A DNA stretch of 64,000 nucleotides. Origin: Mangrovimonas sp. YM274 (GTDB lineage: Bacteria > Bacteroidota > Bacteroidia > Flavobacteriales > Flavobacteriaceae). The notes under the pieces were generated by a model. That model searched no databases. It was not told the origin of the DNA and saw only the letters and a list, made by a program, of their open reading frames with translations. The position numbers and the translations under genes are program-made. This document shows, in pieces, positions 18,509-26,908 of the stretch; the first letter of the stretch is position 1; every line of letters starts with the position of its first letter. The stretch is from contig NZ_CP133091.1 in the NCBI RefSeq assembly GCF_030908385.1, positions 3,591,501 to 3,655,500 on the forward strand, written 5' to 3'.

Positions 18509-19695
18509 TGCTTGAGGCATATAAAAATTTACAACAGGAGCTTGCTGCTGAACTGAAACACATTCTCAATTATTGGGTAGATAATACGCTCGATATGGAA
18601 TTTGGTGGTTTCGTTGGAACAAGAAATCATTTCAATCAGTTAGTCCCATTGGCTTCCAAAGGAATTATTTTGAACACGCGCATTTTATGGTCATTTTCAG
18701 CAGCCTCCAATCATTTAAAAACAGACACTTACAAAGACATTTGCGATAGAGCCTTTACATACCTAAACGACTATTTTAGGGATACAATTCATAAAGGTTT
18801 GTTTTGGGAACTCGATTATACGGGAGCTCCCACCAACAAACGTAAACAGGTATATGCACAAGCATTTGGTATTTATGCGTTATCTGAATATTATGTAGTA
18901 ACTAGTGACGAAGCCGCCAAACAATGGGCTATTGAATTGTTTCAGCTTTTGGAAACCCACGCCAAGGATAACGAGCGCAAGGGCTATTTAGAAGCTTTCA
19001 ATGAAGATTGGACGCCTATTGAAGACATGCGCTTGAGCGAAAAAGACATGAACGCCGCTAAAACCATGAACACCCACCTTCATGTATTGGAAGCCTACAC
19101 TTCATTACTAAAAATTTATGACCACCCAAACTTAAGAGCTTCGCTTTACGAGCTGATAATATTATTCAATGACACCTTCTTAAACAAAACCAATCATTAC
19201 GATTTATTTTTTGATGAAGAGTGGAAACTCTTGAGCAACACCATTTCCTATGGGCACGATATAGAAACTGCTTGGTTGGTAATTGAAGCCGCAAAAGCAC
19301 TTGGAGATGACGTACTGATTAAAGAATGTGAAGCCATTGCTATTCAAGTAGCCGATGCTTTTCTTTCCGAAGGCATTGACAAAGAAGGCGCAGTTATCAA
19401 TGAGAAGAACCTAAGTACCAATCATATTGACCATGACCGTCACTGGTGGCCACAGGTCGAAGCTCTAGTTGGTCTCAATTATGCCTATCATATAAGCAAA
19501 GATCAAAAGTATCTTTCAGCTTCCCTGCCTATTTGGGAATTCACCAAAACCCATTTGATAGACCACAAAAATGGAGAGTGGCATTTTAGGGTTGATGACA
19601 ATGGAACACCTTATGAAAACGAGGACAAAGTCAGCATGTGGAAGGCACCATACCACACATCGCGTGCCTGCATCATATTGAGTCCAAAACCATAA
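18508..19695 (+). CDS. Cellobiose (mannobiose) 2-epimerase, AGE superfamily
   Basis: 395 residues, cytoplasmic, (alpha/alpha)6 barrel. Candidate catalytic histidines lie in MNTHLHVLEAY (H190), GHDIETAWL (H250) and APYHTSRA (H383). DRHWWPQVEAL (310-320) is a further family motif. The enzyme converts the reducing-end mannose of mannobiose to glucose, giving the substrate of the GH130 enzyme. Its ATG overlaps the preceding stop by one base (TAATG), implying translational coupling. The GH26-symporter-GH130-epimerase order supports mannobiose rather than cellobiose as the natural substrate. Confidence 0.93.
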   Translation: MLEAYKNLQQELAAELKHILNYWVDNTLDMEFGGFVGTRNHFNQLVPLASKGIILNTRILWSFSAASNHLKTDTYKDICDRAFTYLNDYFRDTIHKGLFWELDYTGAPTNKRKQVYAQAFGIYALSEYYVVTSDEAAKQWAIELFQLLETHAKDNERKGYLEAFNEDWTPIEDMRLSEKDMNAAKTMNTHLHVLEAYTSLLKIYDHPNLRASLYELIILFNDTFLNKTNHYDLFFDEEWKLLSNTISYGHDIETAWLVIEAAKALGDDVLIKECEAIAIQVADAFLSEGIDKEGAVINEKNLSTNHIDHDRHWWPQVEALVGLNYAYHISKDQKYLSASLPIWEFTKTHLIDHKNGEWHFRVDDNGTPYENEDKVSMWKAPYHTSRACIILSPKP

Positions 19696-19699
19696 CACC

Positions 19700-21247
19700 A
19701 TGAAAACACTTGCCAAATTAGCAATGCTAACCACTATCTTTTGGACGCTGTTCAATTGTTCAAACGATAGCGACTCCGATGGAGATGGAGACACCCTTCC
19801 AAAGGTGAGTATTGCCGCTACAAACAGCACCGCAGAGGAACCAGGCACCAACAGTTCTTTCAAACTAACACTTACGGGAGCCTCCAGTTCCGCCACCACG
19901 GTTACATTAAGCATCAACGGAAGCGCCACCAACGGAGAAGATTATCAAACCATTTCCAACACGGCAACCATTCCTGCAAACACTACAAGTTTCACCATTC
20001 CTTTAACCATAATCGACGATCTCGAAACCGAAGGCGATGAAACCGTAGAGATTGAAATTATAGAGGTGAGCAGCAATGCAATTATCGGCAATCCAAATTC
20101 GGCTACGATCACCATTTCGGAAATTCCAGAAGACTTTATTTTACAGGCACAGGATACCCCAAATTACATGGTCAATCCAAACGCCACGGCCGAAACTGTA
20201 GCCTTGTTCTACAACCTAAAGACATTATCCAGAACCAAATTCATTATTGGACAACAAGACGCTTTTAGCAGTTTTTACAATAACAATTCTGGAGATTCGG
20301 ATATCAAGAAAACTACAGGAAGTGACCCTGGATTAATTGGATTGGATTTTATGTTTATTACAGACGACCAAAACGATGGCTCCTCTGGAAATTGGTTTTA
20401 CCAACAAGAACAGCAAATAACTTCACACGCCATTGAAGCCTACAACAAAGGCATGGTTGTTGGTTTTACATGGCACCTAAGAGAGCCTTACGAAGGTGAG
20501 CATTTCTACACTAGTGAAATGACCGAATTTCAAAAAAACAACGCCTTTAAAAGCATCCTTCCCGGAGGCGCAAATCATGACTATTATAAGGAAAAACTTA
20601 ACAAAGTAGCCGAAGTGGCCAATAATATGATTGGTTCAGACGGAAAGAAAGTCCCATTTATCTTTAGGCCTTTCCACGAATTTGACGGCAATTGGTTTTG
20701 GTGGGGAGAAGCCTATTGCACGGCCCAAGAGTTTAAAACGGCATGGCAGTTTACCGTCACTTACCTTAAGGACACTTTAAACGTGGACAACATTTTATTT
20801 GCCTTTGCCCCAGATAATCAATTTAATTCTTCCGTAGAATATTTGTCTAGATATCCTGGCGATGCTTATGTTGACATCTTAGGAATGGACAACTATGGCG
20901 ATTTCAACAATCAAGGGCAAGGTGGTGTGACCGCTGCCAACAACAAGCTTAAAATCGTTTCGGATTTGGCTAAGGAGAAGGTAAAAATTGCCGCCCTCAC
21001 GGAAACTGGCTATTTTGTAACCCCTGGAGAAAACAATCCAATTTCCAACTTCTATTCTACAAATCTATACAACGCCATTTCCGAAAACAACAACCATGTT
21101 GCGTATATGATGTTTTGGAGCAACAGCGAAAATACGTATTGCACCCCTGTACCTGGACAATCGGACGTGGCAGATTTTATAGAATTTACAGACAAGTCTA
21201 AATCTACGCTGGAAAGCGAACTTCCAGACATGTATTCATTACCATAA
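19700..21247 (+). CDS. Calx-beta / GH26 beta-mannanase lipoprotein
   Basis: 515 residues. Probable lipoprotein (C20 in WTLFNCSND) followed by an acidic DSDSDGDGD stretch, pointing to surface export. Residues ~33-145 form a Calx-beta domain (KVSIAAT, EEPGTNSSFKLTLTG, NGEDYQT, TIIDDLETEGDETVEIEI). The GH26 catalytic domain covers ~155-510, with acid/base in FRPFHEFDGNWFWWG (E327) and nucleophile in ALTETGY (E435). It follows the epimerase by 4 bases. The two GH26 proteins of the operon probably split the work, this surface-anchored one attacking polymer and the shorter one oligosaccharides. That division is inference. Confidence 0.9.
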   Translation: MKTLAKLAMLTTIFWTLFNCSNDSDSDGDGDTLPKVSIAATNSTAEEPGTNSSFKLTLTGASSSATTVTLSINGSATNGEDYQTISNTATIPANTTSFTIPLTIIDDLETEGDETVEIEIIEVSSNAIIGNPNSATITISEIPEDFILQAQDTPNYMVNPNATAETVALFYNLKTLSRTKFIIGQQDAFSSFYNNNSGDSDIKKTTGSDPGLIGLDFMFITDDQNDGSSGNWFYQQEQQITSHAIEAYNKGMVVGFTWHLREPYEGEHFYTSEMTEFQKNNAFKSILPGGANHDYYKEKLNKVAEVANNMIGSDGKKVPFIFRPFHEFDGNWFWWGEAYCTAQEFKTAWQFTVTYLKDTLNVDNILFAFAPDNQFNSSVEYLSRYPGDAYVDILGMDNYGDFNNQGQGGVTAANNKLKIVSDLAKEKVKIAALTETGYFVTPGENNPISNFYSTNLYNAISENNNHVAYMMFWSNSENTYCTPVPGQSDVADFIEFTDKSKSTLESELPDMYSLP

Positions 21248-21257
21248 CCATTAAACA

Positions 21258-22601
21258 ATGCGAATTTACCCAACTCTATTACTATCATTGCTCATGGCTT
21301 TTTCTTGTAAAGAGAATGCCAAAGAGCAAACTGTTGCAGAAGACAACAAGTCCACTAGCGAAATTGCCCTTAACGACGTGCCTTTAATTCAGGTTAAGGA
21401 TTCAAAATTTTACAAAGGCGACCAACCCTACTATTTCGTAGGCGCCAATTATTGGTACGGACCGCTTATTGGTGCCAAAAATGGTGGCGACAGAGAGCGC
21501 TTGATCAAGGAGCTCGACCTCATGAAATCTATAGGAATTGATAACCTTAGAATTTTAGCTGGCGCCGAAGGTGATGGTGGCGACTCTAGAGTGCATCCTG
21601 CCCTGCAGCCTGAACAAGGTGTTTACAACGAGGATTTGCTGGACGGCCTTGATTTCCTTATGGCCGAAATGCGCAAACGCAACATGTACGCCATTTTATA
21701 TTTGAACAACAACTGGATTTGGTCCGGAGGAATGTCCGAATACTTGAAATGGAACGGTTACGGCGAAGTTCCTAACCCATTCTTGGAACAATATACTTGG
21801 GACCAATATATGAACTATACCAAGCAGTTCCACAGTTGCGAACCATGTAAAGAAGCTTTTTACAAGCATGTGAAATTCATCATGAGAAGAACCAACGCCT
21901 ACACCGGTTTGAAATACACCGAAGACAATACCATTATGTCCTGGCAGGTTGCCAACGAACCTCGTGTATTAATGACTCCAGATCATGAGGAAGCTTTTTC
22001 TGGCTGGCTCAAACAAACTGTTGATCTTATGGAATCTTTGGATTCTGTACACCTCATCTCAACCGGGGCTGAAGGAAAAGCAAGTTACCTGCAAGATCTT
22101 GCAATGTATGAGAGATTACACGACAATCCAAACATCGATTACTTGACCATGCATATGTGGCCAAAAAACTGGGGATGGTATGATATTAACAATGAACAAG
22201 TAACCACACAAGAATCCATTGAAAAAGCCAATGCCTATATGAATGAACATATTGCTATTGCCCAAAAACAACAAAAACCAATCGTGATGTCGGAGTTTGG
22301 ATTTCCAAGAGAAAAAGAAAGTCTTTCTCTAGACGCTTCCATCGAAAATAGAAATACCTTCTATAATGCCATTTTCAATAGAATTGCGGACAGCAAAGCG
22401 AAACAAGGTGTATTGGCCGGCTTGAACTTTTGGGGCTTTGCAGGCTACGCCAAAACCAATCCTTCAAACGGAAAATGGCAACATGGCGACGACTTTAGTG
22501 CCGATCCTCCACAAGAACCACAAGGTTTGAATTCGGTGTTTGCCTCAGACACTTCAACTTTAGAATTGATCAAAAAAGCAAATGACAGTCTACTTAAATA
22601 G
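21258..22601 (+). CDS. GH5_7-like endo-beta-1,4-mannanase lipoprotein
   Basis: 447 residues. Lipoprotein signal with C17 in LMAFSCKENAKE. The catalytic domain starts near 45 and shows FVGANYWYGPLIG (60-72), LYLNNNWIWSGGM (147-159), the acid/base glutamate in QVANEPRV (E234), HMWPKNWGWY (299-308) and the nucleophile in VMSEFGFP (E346). This layout is that of GH5 subfamily 7 mannanases of bacteria, fungi and plants. It is the last gene of the plus-strand mannan operon, 10 bases after the second GH26, and ends at a strong two-way terminator. Confidence 0.9.
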   Translation: MRIYPTLLLSLLMAFSCKENAKEQTVAEDNKSTSEIALNDVPLIQVKDSKFYKGDQPYYFVGANYWYGPLIGAKNGGDRERLIKELDLMKSIGIDNLRILAGAEGDGGDSRVHPALQPEQGVYNEDLLDGLDFLMAEMRKRNMYAILYLNNNWIWSGGMSEYLKWNGYGEVPNPFLEQYTWDQYMNYTKQFHSCEPCKEAFYKHVKFIMRRTNAYTGLKYTEDNTIMSWQVANEPRVLMTPDHEEAFSGWLKQTVDLMESLDSVHLISTGAEGKASYLQDLAMYERLHDNPNIDYLTMHMWPKNWGWYDINNEQVTTQESIEKANAYMNEHIAIAQKQQKPIVMSEFGFPREKESLSLDASIENRNTFYNAIFNRIADSKAKQGVLAGLNFWGFAGYAKTNPSNGKWQHGDDFSADPPQEPQGLNSVFASDTSTLELIKKANDSLLK

Positions 22602-22603
22602 AT

Positions 22604-22639
22604 AAAAAAATCCCCGAATAATGTTCGGGGATTTTTTTT
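22604..22639. terminator. Bidirectional intrinsic terminator between converging operons
   Basis: Stem TCCCCGAA (22611-22618) / TTCGGGGA (22624-22631), preceded by seven A and followed by eight T. It ends the mannanase operon on the plus strand and the esterase/AKR operon on the minus strand. Confidence 0.93.
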
Positions 22640-24014
22640 ATTCTGTAGTAAAACAAGAAGCCGGCAACTGGGCACCGTTAAACAAATTGGATTGATAGGA
22701 ATTGTTCCAACCAAACCTTACATATTTTGGCGTTTTAACTTCCTTCGATTTTAATTCCACTTTTCCATTCACCAACTTTACGTTTGCCTTGTAAAACACT
22801 TTATCGTCTCCAGCAATTTCAAACAAAGATTCCGAGGATGACAGATAGAGACCATCATTATTTTTAAAAATCAAAACAGCCCTTTTTCCATCAAAATCTA
22901 CTTTTTCAAACAAAGGTCCTTCTGCAACCACATCAATTGCATTATAATGCTTGTTTAAAGCTAAATTGGCCAACCTCACCCCAACAGACTTTTTATCCTT
23001 AGGGTGAATATCATCTACCGTAGACACATCATCAATGACCACCATTCCGATATTGGAAACACGGTGCAAAACCTTGCGTTGAGCGTTTCTAATTTTCACT
23101 GCCGAATAGATATCCTCCCCATAATTATAAGGCGCTATTTGCACATAGTAAAATGGAAATTCGGCACTCCACAATTTTCTCCAAGATTGAATCATCGCTT
23201 CTAGAGACGTATCATAGATATCGGCCCCAACATTGGCTTCTCCTTGATACCAAAGAGCACCCGCCAATTGATAGCCTACCAAAGGCTGTATCATAGCATT
23301 AAAGATCCGTGCAGGCTCCACTGGTCCATAAGGCACAGGTGTTAATTTTTGAGCCGCTTCTCTTAAAACAGGATTTTCAAGTATAGTTTCTTCTGGAGTC
23401 CATGCTTCAATAGGCGTTCCTCCCCAAGCGGACACTACCAAACCAACAGGAGTATCTAGTATTTTACTTTGGAGCTGTTGCGCAAAGAAATAGGCCACGG
23501 CACTGTTGTTTTTCATAGTCTCAGGCGTGCACACCTCCCATCTTCCTGGAAGATTATTTTGAGGGTAGATAGACGTTGTTTTGGTCACCCTAAAAAAACG
23601 TATGTTAGGCACATTGGCCTTAGCTACCTCATCATTGTTTTTAATACCCCAGGCGGGAGACATTTCCATATTGGACTGCCCGGAGCACAGCCAAACCTCA
23701 CCAATCAAAACATCTTTAATTTCAATGGTATTATATCCTGAAATAACAATAAAATAACCTTCTCCAGCCTTAGGTGTTTGAATCTCCATTTCCCATTGGG
23801 CCTGAACATTGGCTTTTACCTTATAGATTTCAGAAGTCCACGATGGCTGGATCACCACTTCTTCATCTGGCGCCGCCCAACCCCAAAATTTCACATTGGC
23901 ATTTTGTTGCAAGACCATATGCTCTGAAAATATGGCCGGCAAACTGATATTTGCCCAAATTCCCTGAACAATCAAAAAACTCGCAATAAAAAATAAGTTA
24001 CGCATTTGTATCAT
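22638..24014 (-). CDS. Sialate O-acetylesterase-like carbohydrate esterase (SGNH)
   Basis: 458 residues with a signal peptide (NLFFIASFLIVQGIWA). The family is recognised from FSEHMVLQQN near the N-terminus, the nucleophile serine in WLCSGQSNMEM, ALWYQGEANV and the late catalytic DDIHPKDK. Relatives are called sialic-acid 9-O-acetylesterases, but many in polysaccharide loci remove acetyl groups from plant glycans. Here, beside mannanases and a CE2 esterase, acetylated mannan is the likely substrate (inference). The start may be the ATG at 24003-24005, three codons in. Both overlap the end of the aldo/keto reductase gene, which implies coupling. Confidence 0.85.
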   Translation of the reverse strand: MIQMRNLFFIASFLIVQGIWANISLPAIFSEHMVLQQNANVKFWGWAAPDEEVVIQPSWTSEIYKVKANVQAQWEMEIQTPKAGEGYFIVISGYNTIEIKDVLIGEVWLCSGQSNMEMSPAWGIKNNDEVAKANVPNIRFFRVTKTTSIYPQNNLPGRWEVCTPETMKNNSAVAYFFAQQLQSKILDTPVGLVVSAWGGTPIEAWTPEETILENPVLREAAQKLTPVPYGPVEPARIFNAMIQPLVGYQLAGALWYQGEANVGADIYDTSLEAMIQSWRKLWSAEFPFYYVQIAPYNYGEDIYSAVKIRNAQRKVLHRVSNIGMVVIDDVSTVDDIHPKDKKSVGVRLANLALNKHYNAIDVVAEGPLFEKVDFDGKRAVLIFKNNDGLYLSSSESLFEIAGDDKVFYKANVKLVNGKVELKSKEVKTPKYVRFGWNNSYQSNLFNGAQLPASCFTTE

Positions 24015-24996
24015 TTAAAATGGTTTCAATCGCTTCCAATTCCGAAGTTAAAAAGGTTTTATTTTCCAAAGCTCCGAGATTGTCCAATAACTGTTTTTCA
24101 CTGCTAACCCCTACCAAAACAGAAGTCACCCGCTCATCCTTCAACAACCAAGCAACCGCCATTTGCGCCAAGCTTTGCCCTCTATCTTCAGCAATTGCGC
24201 TCAGTTTTTGGGCCTTGGACACTTTTTCAGCTGTAACCTGATCCAACTGAAGGAACCCGGTACTTTTAGCCGCTCTGGAATCCTCAGGAATCCCTTTCAA
24301 ATATTTAGAAGTCAAGATACCCTGTTCCAAAGGAGAAAAAGGAATACAACCTACTCCTTCATCTTTCAAAACCTCCAACAAACCACCCTCAACCCAACGG
24401 TCCATCATGTTATATCTTGGCTGATGAATCAAACAAGGCGTTCCCAAATCCTTCAATATTTCAACCACTTTTTTGGTATCCTCAGCACTGTAAGAAGAGA
24501 TTCCCACATACAAGGCCTTTCCTTGCCGTACGATTAAATCCAAAGCCTTCATAGTCTCCTCTAAAGGCGTGTTTGGATCTGGCCTGTGACTATAAAAAAT
24601 GTCCACGTACTCCAAGCCCATTCGCTTTAAGCTTTGATCTAAACTAGCCACCAAATACTTTTTGGATCCCCATTCTCCATAAGGCCCCGGCCACATTAAA
24701 TAGCCTGCCTTGGTAGAAATAACCATTTCATCTCTGTAGGAAGCGAAGCTTTTCTTCATGATTTTCCCAAAGTTCTCCTCGGCAGATCCTGGAGGTGGAC
24801 CATAGTTGTTGGCCAAATCAAAATGGGTAATCCCTTTATCGAAAGCTGTGTGCAAAATTTGCTTTCCCTTGTCAAATTGGTCCACATGCCCAAAATTATG
24901 CCACAAGCCCAGTGACAATTCAGGCAACAACAAACCACTGTTTCCACATCTACGATACTCCATGGTATCATATCGTTTTTCGGAAGCCGTATACAT
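23998..24996 (-). CDS. Aldo/keto reductase, YghZ / glyceraldehyde-3-phosphate reductase type
   Basis: 332 residues, no signal. The N-terminus (ERYDTMEYRR-type lead followed by CGNSGLLLPELSLGLWHNFG) matches the Escherichia coli YghZ type rather than generic AKRs, which supports the ATG at 24994-24996. The active site set is visible: D in HFDLANNYG, catalytic Y of that motif, K in ISTKAGY and H in YSHRPD. The C-terminal NADP-binding segment reads SVLVGVSSEKQL. Enzymes of this type reduce small aldehydes with NADPH. Its job in a mannan locus is unclear. It is embedded between two esterase genes with overlapping or 6-base spacing, so it is co-transcribed with them. Confidence 0.9.
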   Translation of the reverse strand: MYTASEKRYDTMEYRRCGNSGLLLPELSLGLWHNFGHVDQFDKGKQILHTAFDKGITHFDLANNYGPPPGSAEENFGKIMKKSFASYRDEMVISTKAGYLMWPGPYGEWGSKKYLVASLDQSLKRMGLEYVDIFYSHRPDPNTPLEETMKALDLIVRQGKALYVGISSYSAEDTKKVVEILKDLGTPCLIHQPRYNMMDRWVEGGLLEVLKDEGVGCIPFSPLEQGILTSKYLKGIPEDSRAAKSTGFLQLDQVTAEKVSKAQKLSAIAEDRGQSLAQMAVAWLLKDERVTSVLVGVSSEKQLLDNLGALENKTFLTSELEAIETILNDTNA

Positions 24997-25002
24997 AATC
25001 TT

Positions 25003-26103
25003 TTAGTTTTTATTCAGAATTTCTTGATAGAACGGCACTAACTGTTGTGCCATGATTTCATTTTCTTCAACACTTGGGTGGTAGTTACAGCCATTAACAT
25101 ACAAGGTGTCGAACTGAAAAACAGCAATCTCCTTTTGCATATTTTCCTTGAAATAAGATTGCACTTTTTCAAGACAATTGACCAAAACCTCATTGTTTTC
25201 TCCCTGAATCATCGGGCTATTGAGCAATGCAATTTTTGTATTGGGATAATGACCGTAAATCATTTTCACGAAGTTAATGTAATTGTCCGTAAACTTTTCT
25301 GCATTAAATGGCAAACGCTCTTTCACGCCATCTCCACTGGACATATCGTTCGTGCCCAAACAAATGCTTACCAAGTCTGGTTGAAACGAAAAATCATAGG
25401 GTTTTGAAGCATCTCTATTGAGATATAAATTTTCATAGACCTGCGGCATAATAGGCTCGTCTATATTTTCATCATTCCAATTACGGTACATTCCCATACC
25501 AGACACCGAACTTAGCACAAAATCAGCATTCAAAGCTCTTGCCACTCTTGGCCCATAAGCCAAATAGGCATTATGTTGATCGATATATTCTCCTTCATGA
25601 CAAGGAATGCCACTATTATCGGCTAACGCGCCACAGGTAATAGAATCTCCAATAAACTCAATGGATAAGGATGCTTTATTTTCAATAGGAAGCAATGCTT
25701 CGGCTTCGATTCCTTTAAATATCACTTCACCACTGGCCGCTTCGGTGGCTTTAAAAATTTCTATGTAATGGCTTTCTTTTCCATCTAATTTAAGCACCAT
25801 TTTGTTAACACTATCGCCTTTAATAGTATACCTTTCTTGATATTCCCCATCAATAGTAATCACCACATAATTTCGCGGCCTAAATTGAGACTTCAAATAC
25901 ACCGTCACCGAATCTCCCTTTACTCCAAAAGCCACTGAAGACGCCGATCCTACCAAGGCTCTGTCCCCATTATCATGCATGGCTACCCGGCCCTTATATT
26001 CAAATCGAGCATTGGAAGGCATAAATTTCTTCTCCGTATTTTGTTCGGGTTTACAACTCACAAACATGAGCCCTAACAGCCCCAAAATATATTTTAGTTT
26101 CAT
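25003..26103 (-). CDS. CE2-type acetyl esterase lipoprotein (jelly roll plus SGNH)
   Basis: 366 residues. Lipoprotein signal with cysteine in LMFVSCKPEQ. The N-terminal ~115 residues form a beta-sandwich (FEYKGRVAMHDNGDRALVGSA). The SGNH domain follows, with the nucleophile in IEFIGDSITCG, SGMGMYRNW, SICLGTNDM (oxyanion Asn) and the catalytic histidine in NGCNYHPSV. The two-part build is that of CE2 esterases such as those acting on acetylated glucomannan and xylan. As the first gene of the minus-strand esterase/AKR operon, it probably removes acetyl groups from mannan at the cell surface. Confidence 0.87.
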   Translation of the reverse strand: MKLKYILGLLGLMFVSCKPEQNTEKKFMPSNARFEYKGRVAMHDNGDRALVGSASSVAFGVKGDSVTVYLKSQFRPRNYVVITIDGEYQERYTIKGDSVNKMVLKLDGKESHYIEIFKATEAASGEVIFKGIEAEALLPIENKASLSIEFIGDSITCGALADNSGIPCHEGEYIDQHNAYLAYGPRVARALNADFVLSSVSGMGMYRNWNDENIDEPIMPQVYENLYLNRDASKPYDFSFQPDLVSICLGTNDMSSGDGVKERLPFNAEKFTDNYINFVKMIYGHYPNTKIALLNSPMIQGENNEVLVNCLEKVQSYFKENMQKEIAVFQFDTLYVNGCNYHPSVEENEIMAQQLVPFYQEILNKN

Positions 26104-26278
26104 GTAACTTTTTTAGACTATAAAGCTAATCAAAAGGTTAAAGTTTTCCTTCCTATATATCTTCAAAAGCCTAAAATATTGATAACCTTTCAAAAACATC
26201 TCATAACAATTTGAAAACATGTAAATACTTAGTATTCAATATATTTACTATCTTTAGAACACTTTTAATCCATCAGTT

Positions 26279-26872
26279 ATGAAAAAAATTACTTTTACAA
26301 GCAGCATTTTAAGCATTGTCTTGGGACTTTTCCTTTGTTGTGCTTCTTTTAATGCATCAGCCCAAACATTTACGTTAAACAATTCTTCTTCAAAATTGAC
26401 TGTGGAAGGAACTTCAAGTTTACATGATTGGGAAGAAGTTGCCGAAAAGCAGAAAGGCAGCATTGTTATTAACAATTCAGGCTCGGAACCTTCGATTAGT
26501 TCCCTTGCAATTGAAATTGAAGCCGAAAGTTTAAAAAGCGGTAAATCTGCTATGGACAAAAACACCTACACGGCTTTAAAAACCAAATCGCACAAAACCA
26601 TCAGTTTTAAACTCACCAAAGTAAAAAGCATTTCAAAAGTGAGCGATGGCAAATTCAAAGTTAGCTCTACGGGAGATTTAAGTATAGCCGGGGTGACCAA
26701 CTCAACCGATTTGGACTTCACTATGGAAATAAGTGGCAACACGGTAAAACTTAACGGGGCAAAATCCTTTAAAATGTCCACGTTTAAAATTGACCCTCCC
26801 ACAGCGGTTTTTGGCACCGTTAAAACAGGAGATGAAGTAACCATTAAGTTCAATTCTGTTCTAAGCCAATAA
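26279..26872 (+). CDS. YceI-family protein
   Basis: 197 residues with a signal peptide ending NASAQT. The YceI lipocalin-like beta-barrel begins with the typical SKLTVEGTSSLHDWEE and continues through EAESLKSGKSAMDKNTYTAL, KTISFKLTKV and STGDLSIAGVTNSTDL to FKIDPPTAVFGTVKTGDEVTIKF. YceI proteins bind lipids or isoprenoids in the periplasm, and many are induced by stress; the ligand here is unknown. It is 36 bases upstream of an outer-membrane barrel and is followed by a second YceI-type gene, forming a three-gene cassette. Confidence 0.9.
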   Translation: MKKITFTSSILSIVLGLFLCCASFNASAQTFTLNNSSSKLTVEGTSSLHDWEEVAEKQKGSIVINNSGSEPSISSLAIEIEAESLKSGKSAMDKNTYTALKTKSHKTISFKLTKVKSISKVSDGKFKVSSTGDLSIAGVTNSTDLDFTMEISGNTVKLNGAKSFKMSTFKIDPPTAVFGTVKTGDEVTIKFNSVLSQ

Positions 26873-26908
26873 TTTCCATCCATTTTTCAACCACTAATTT
26901 TAAACACT

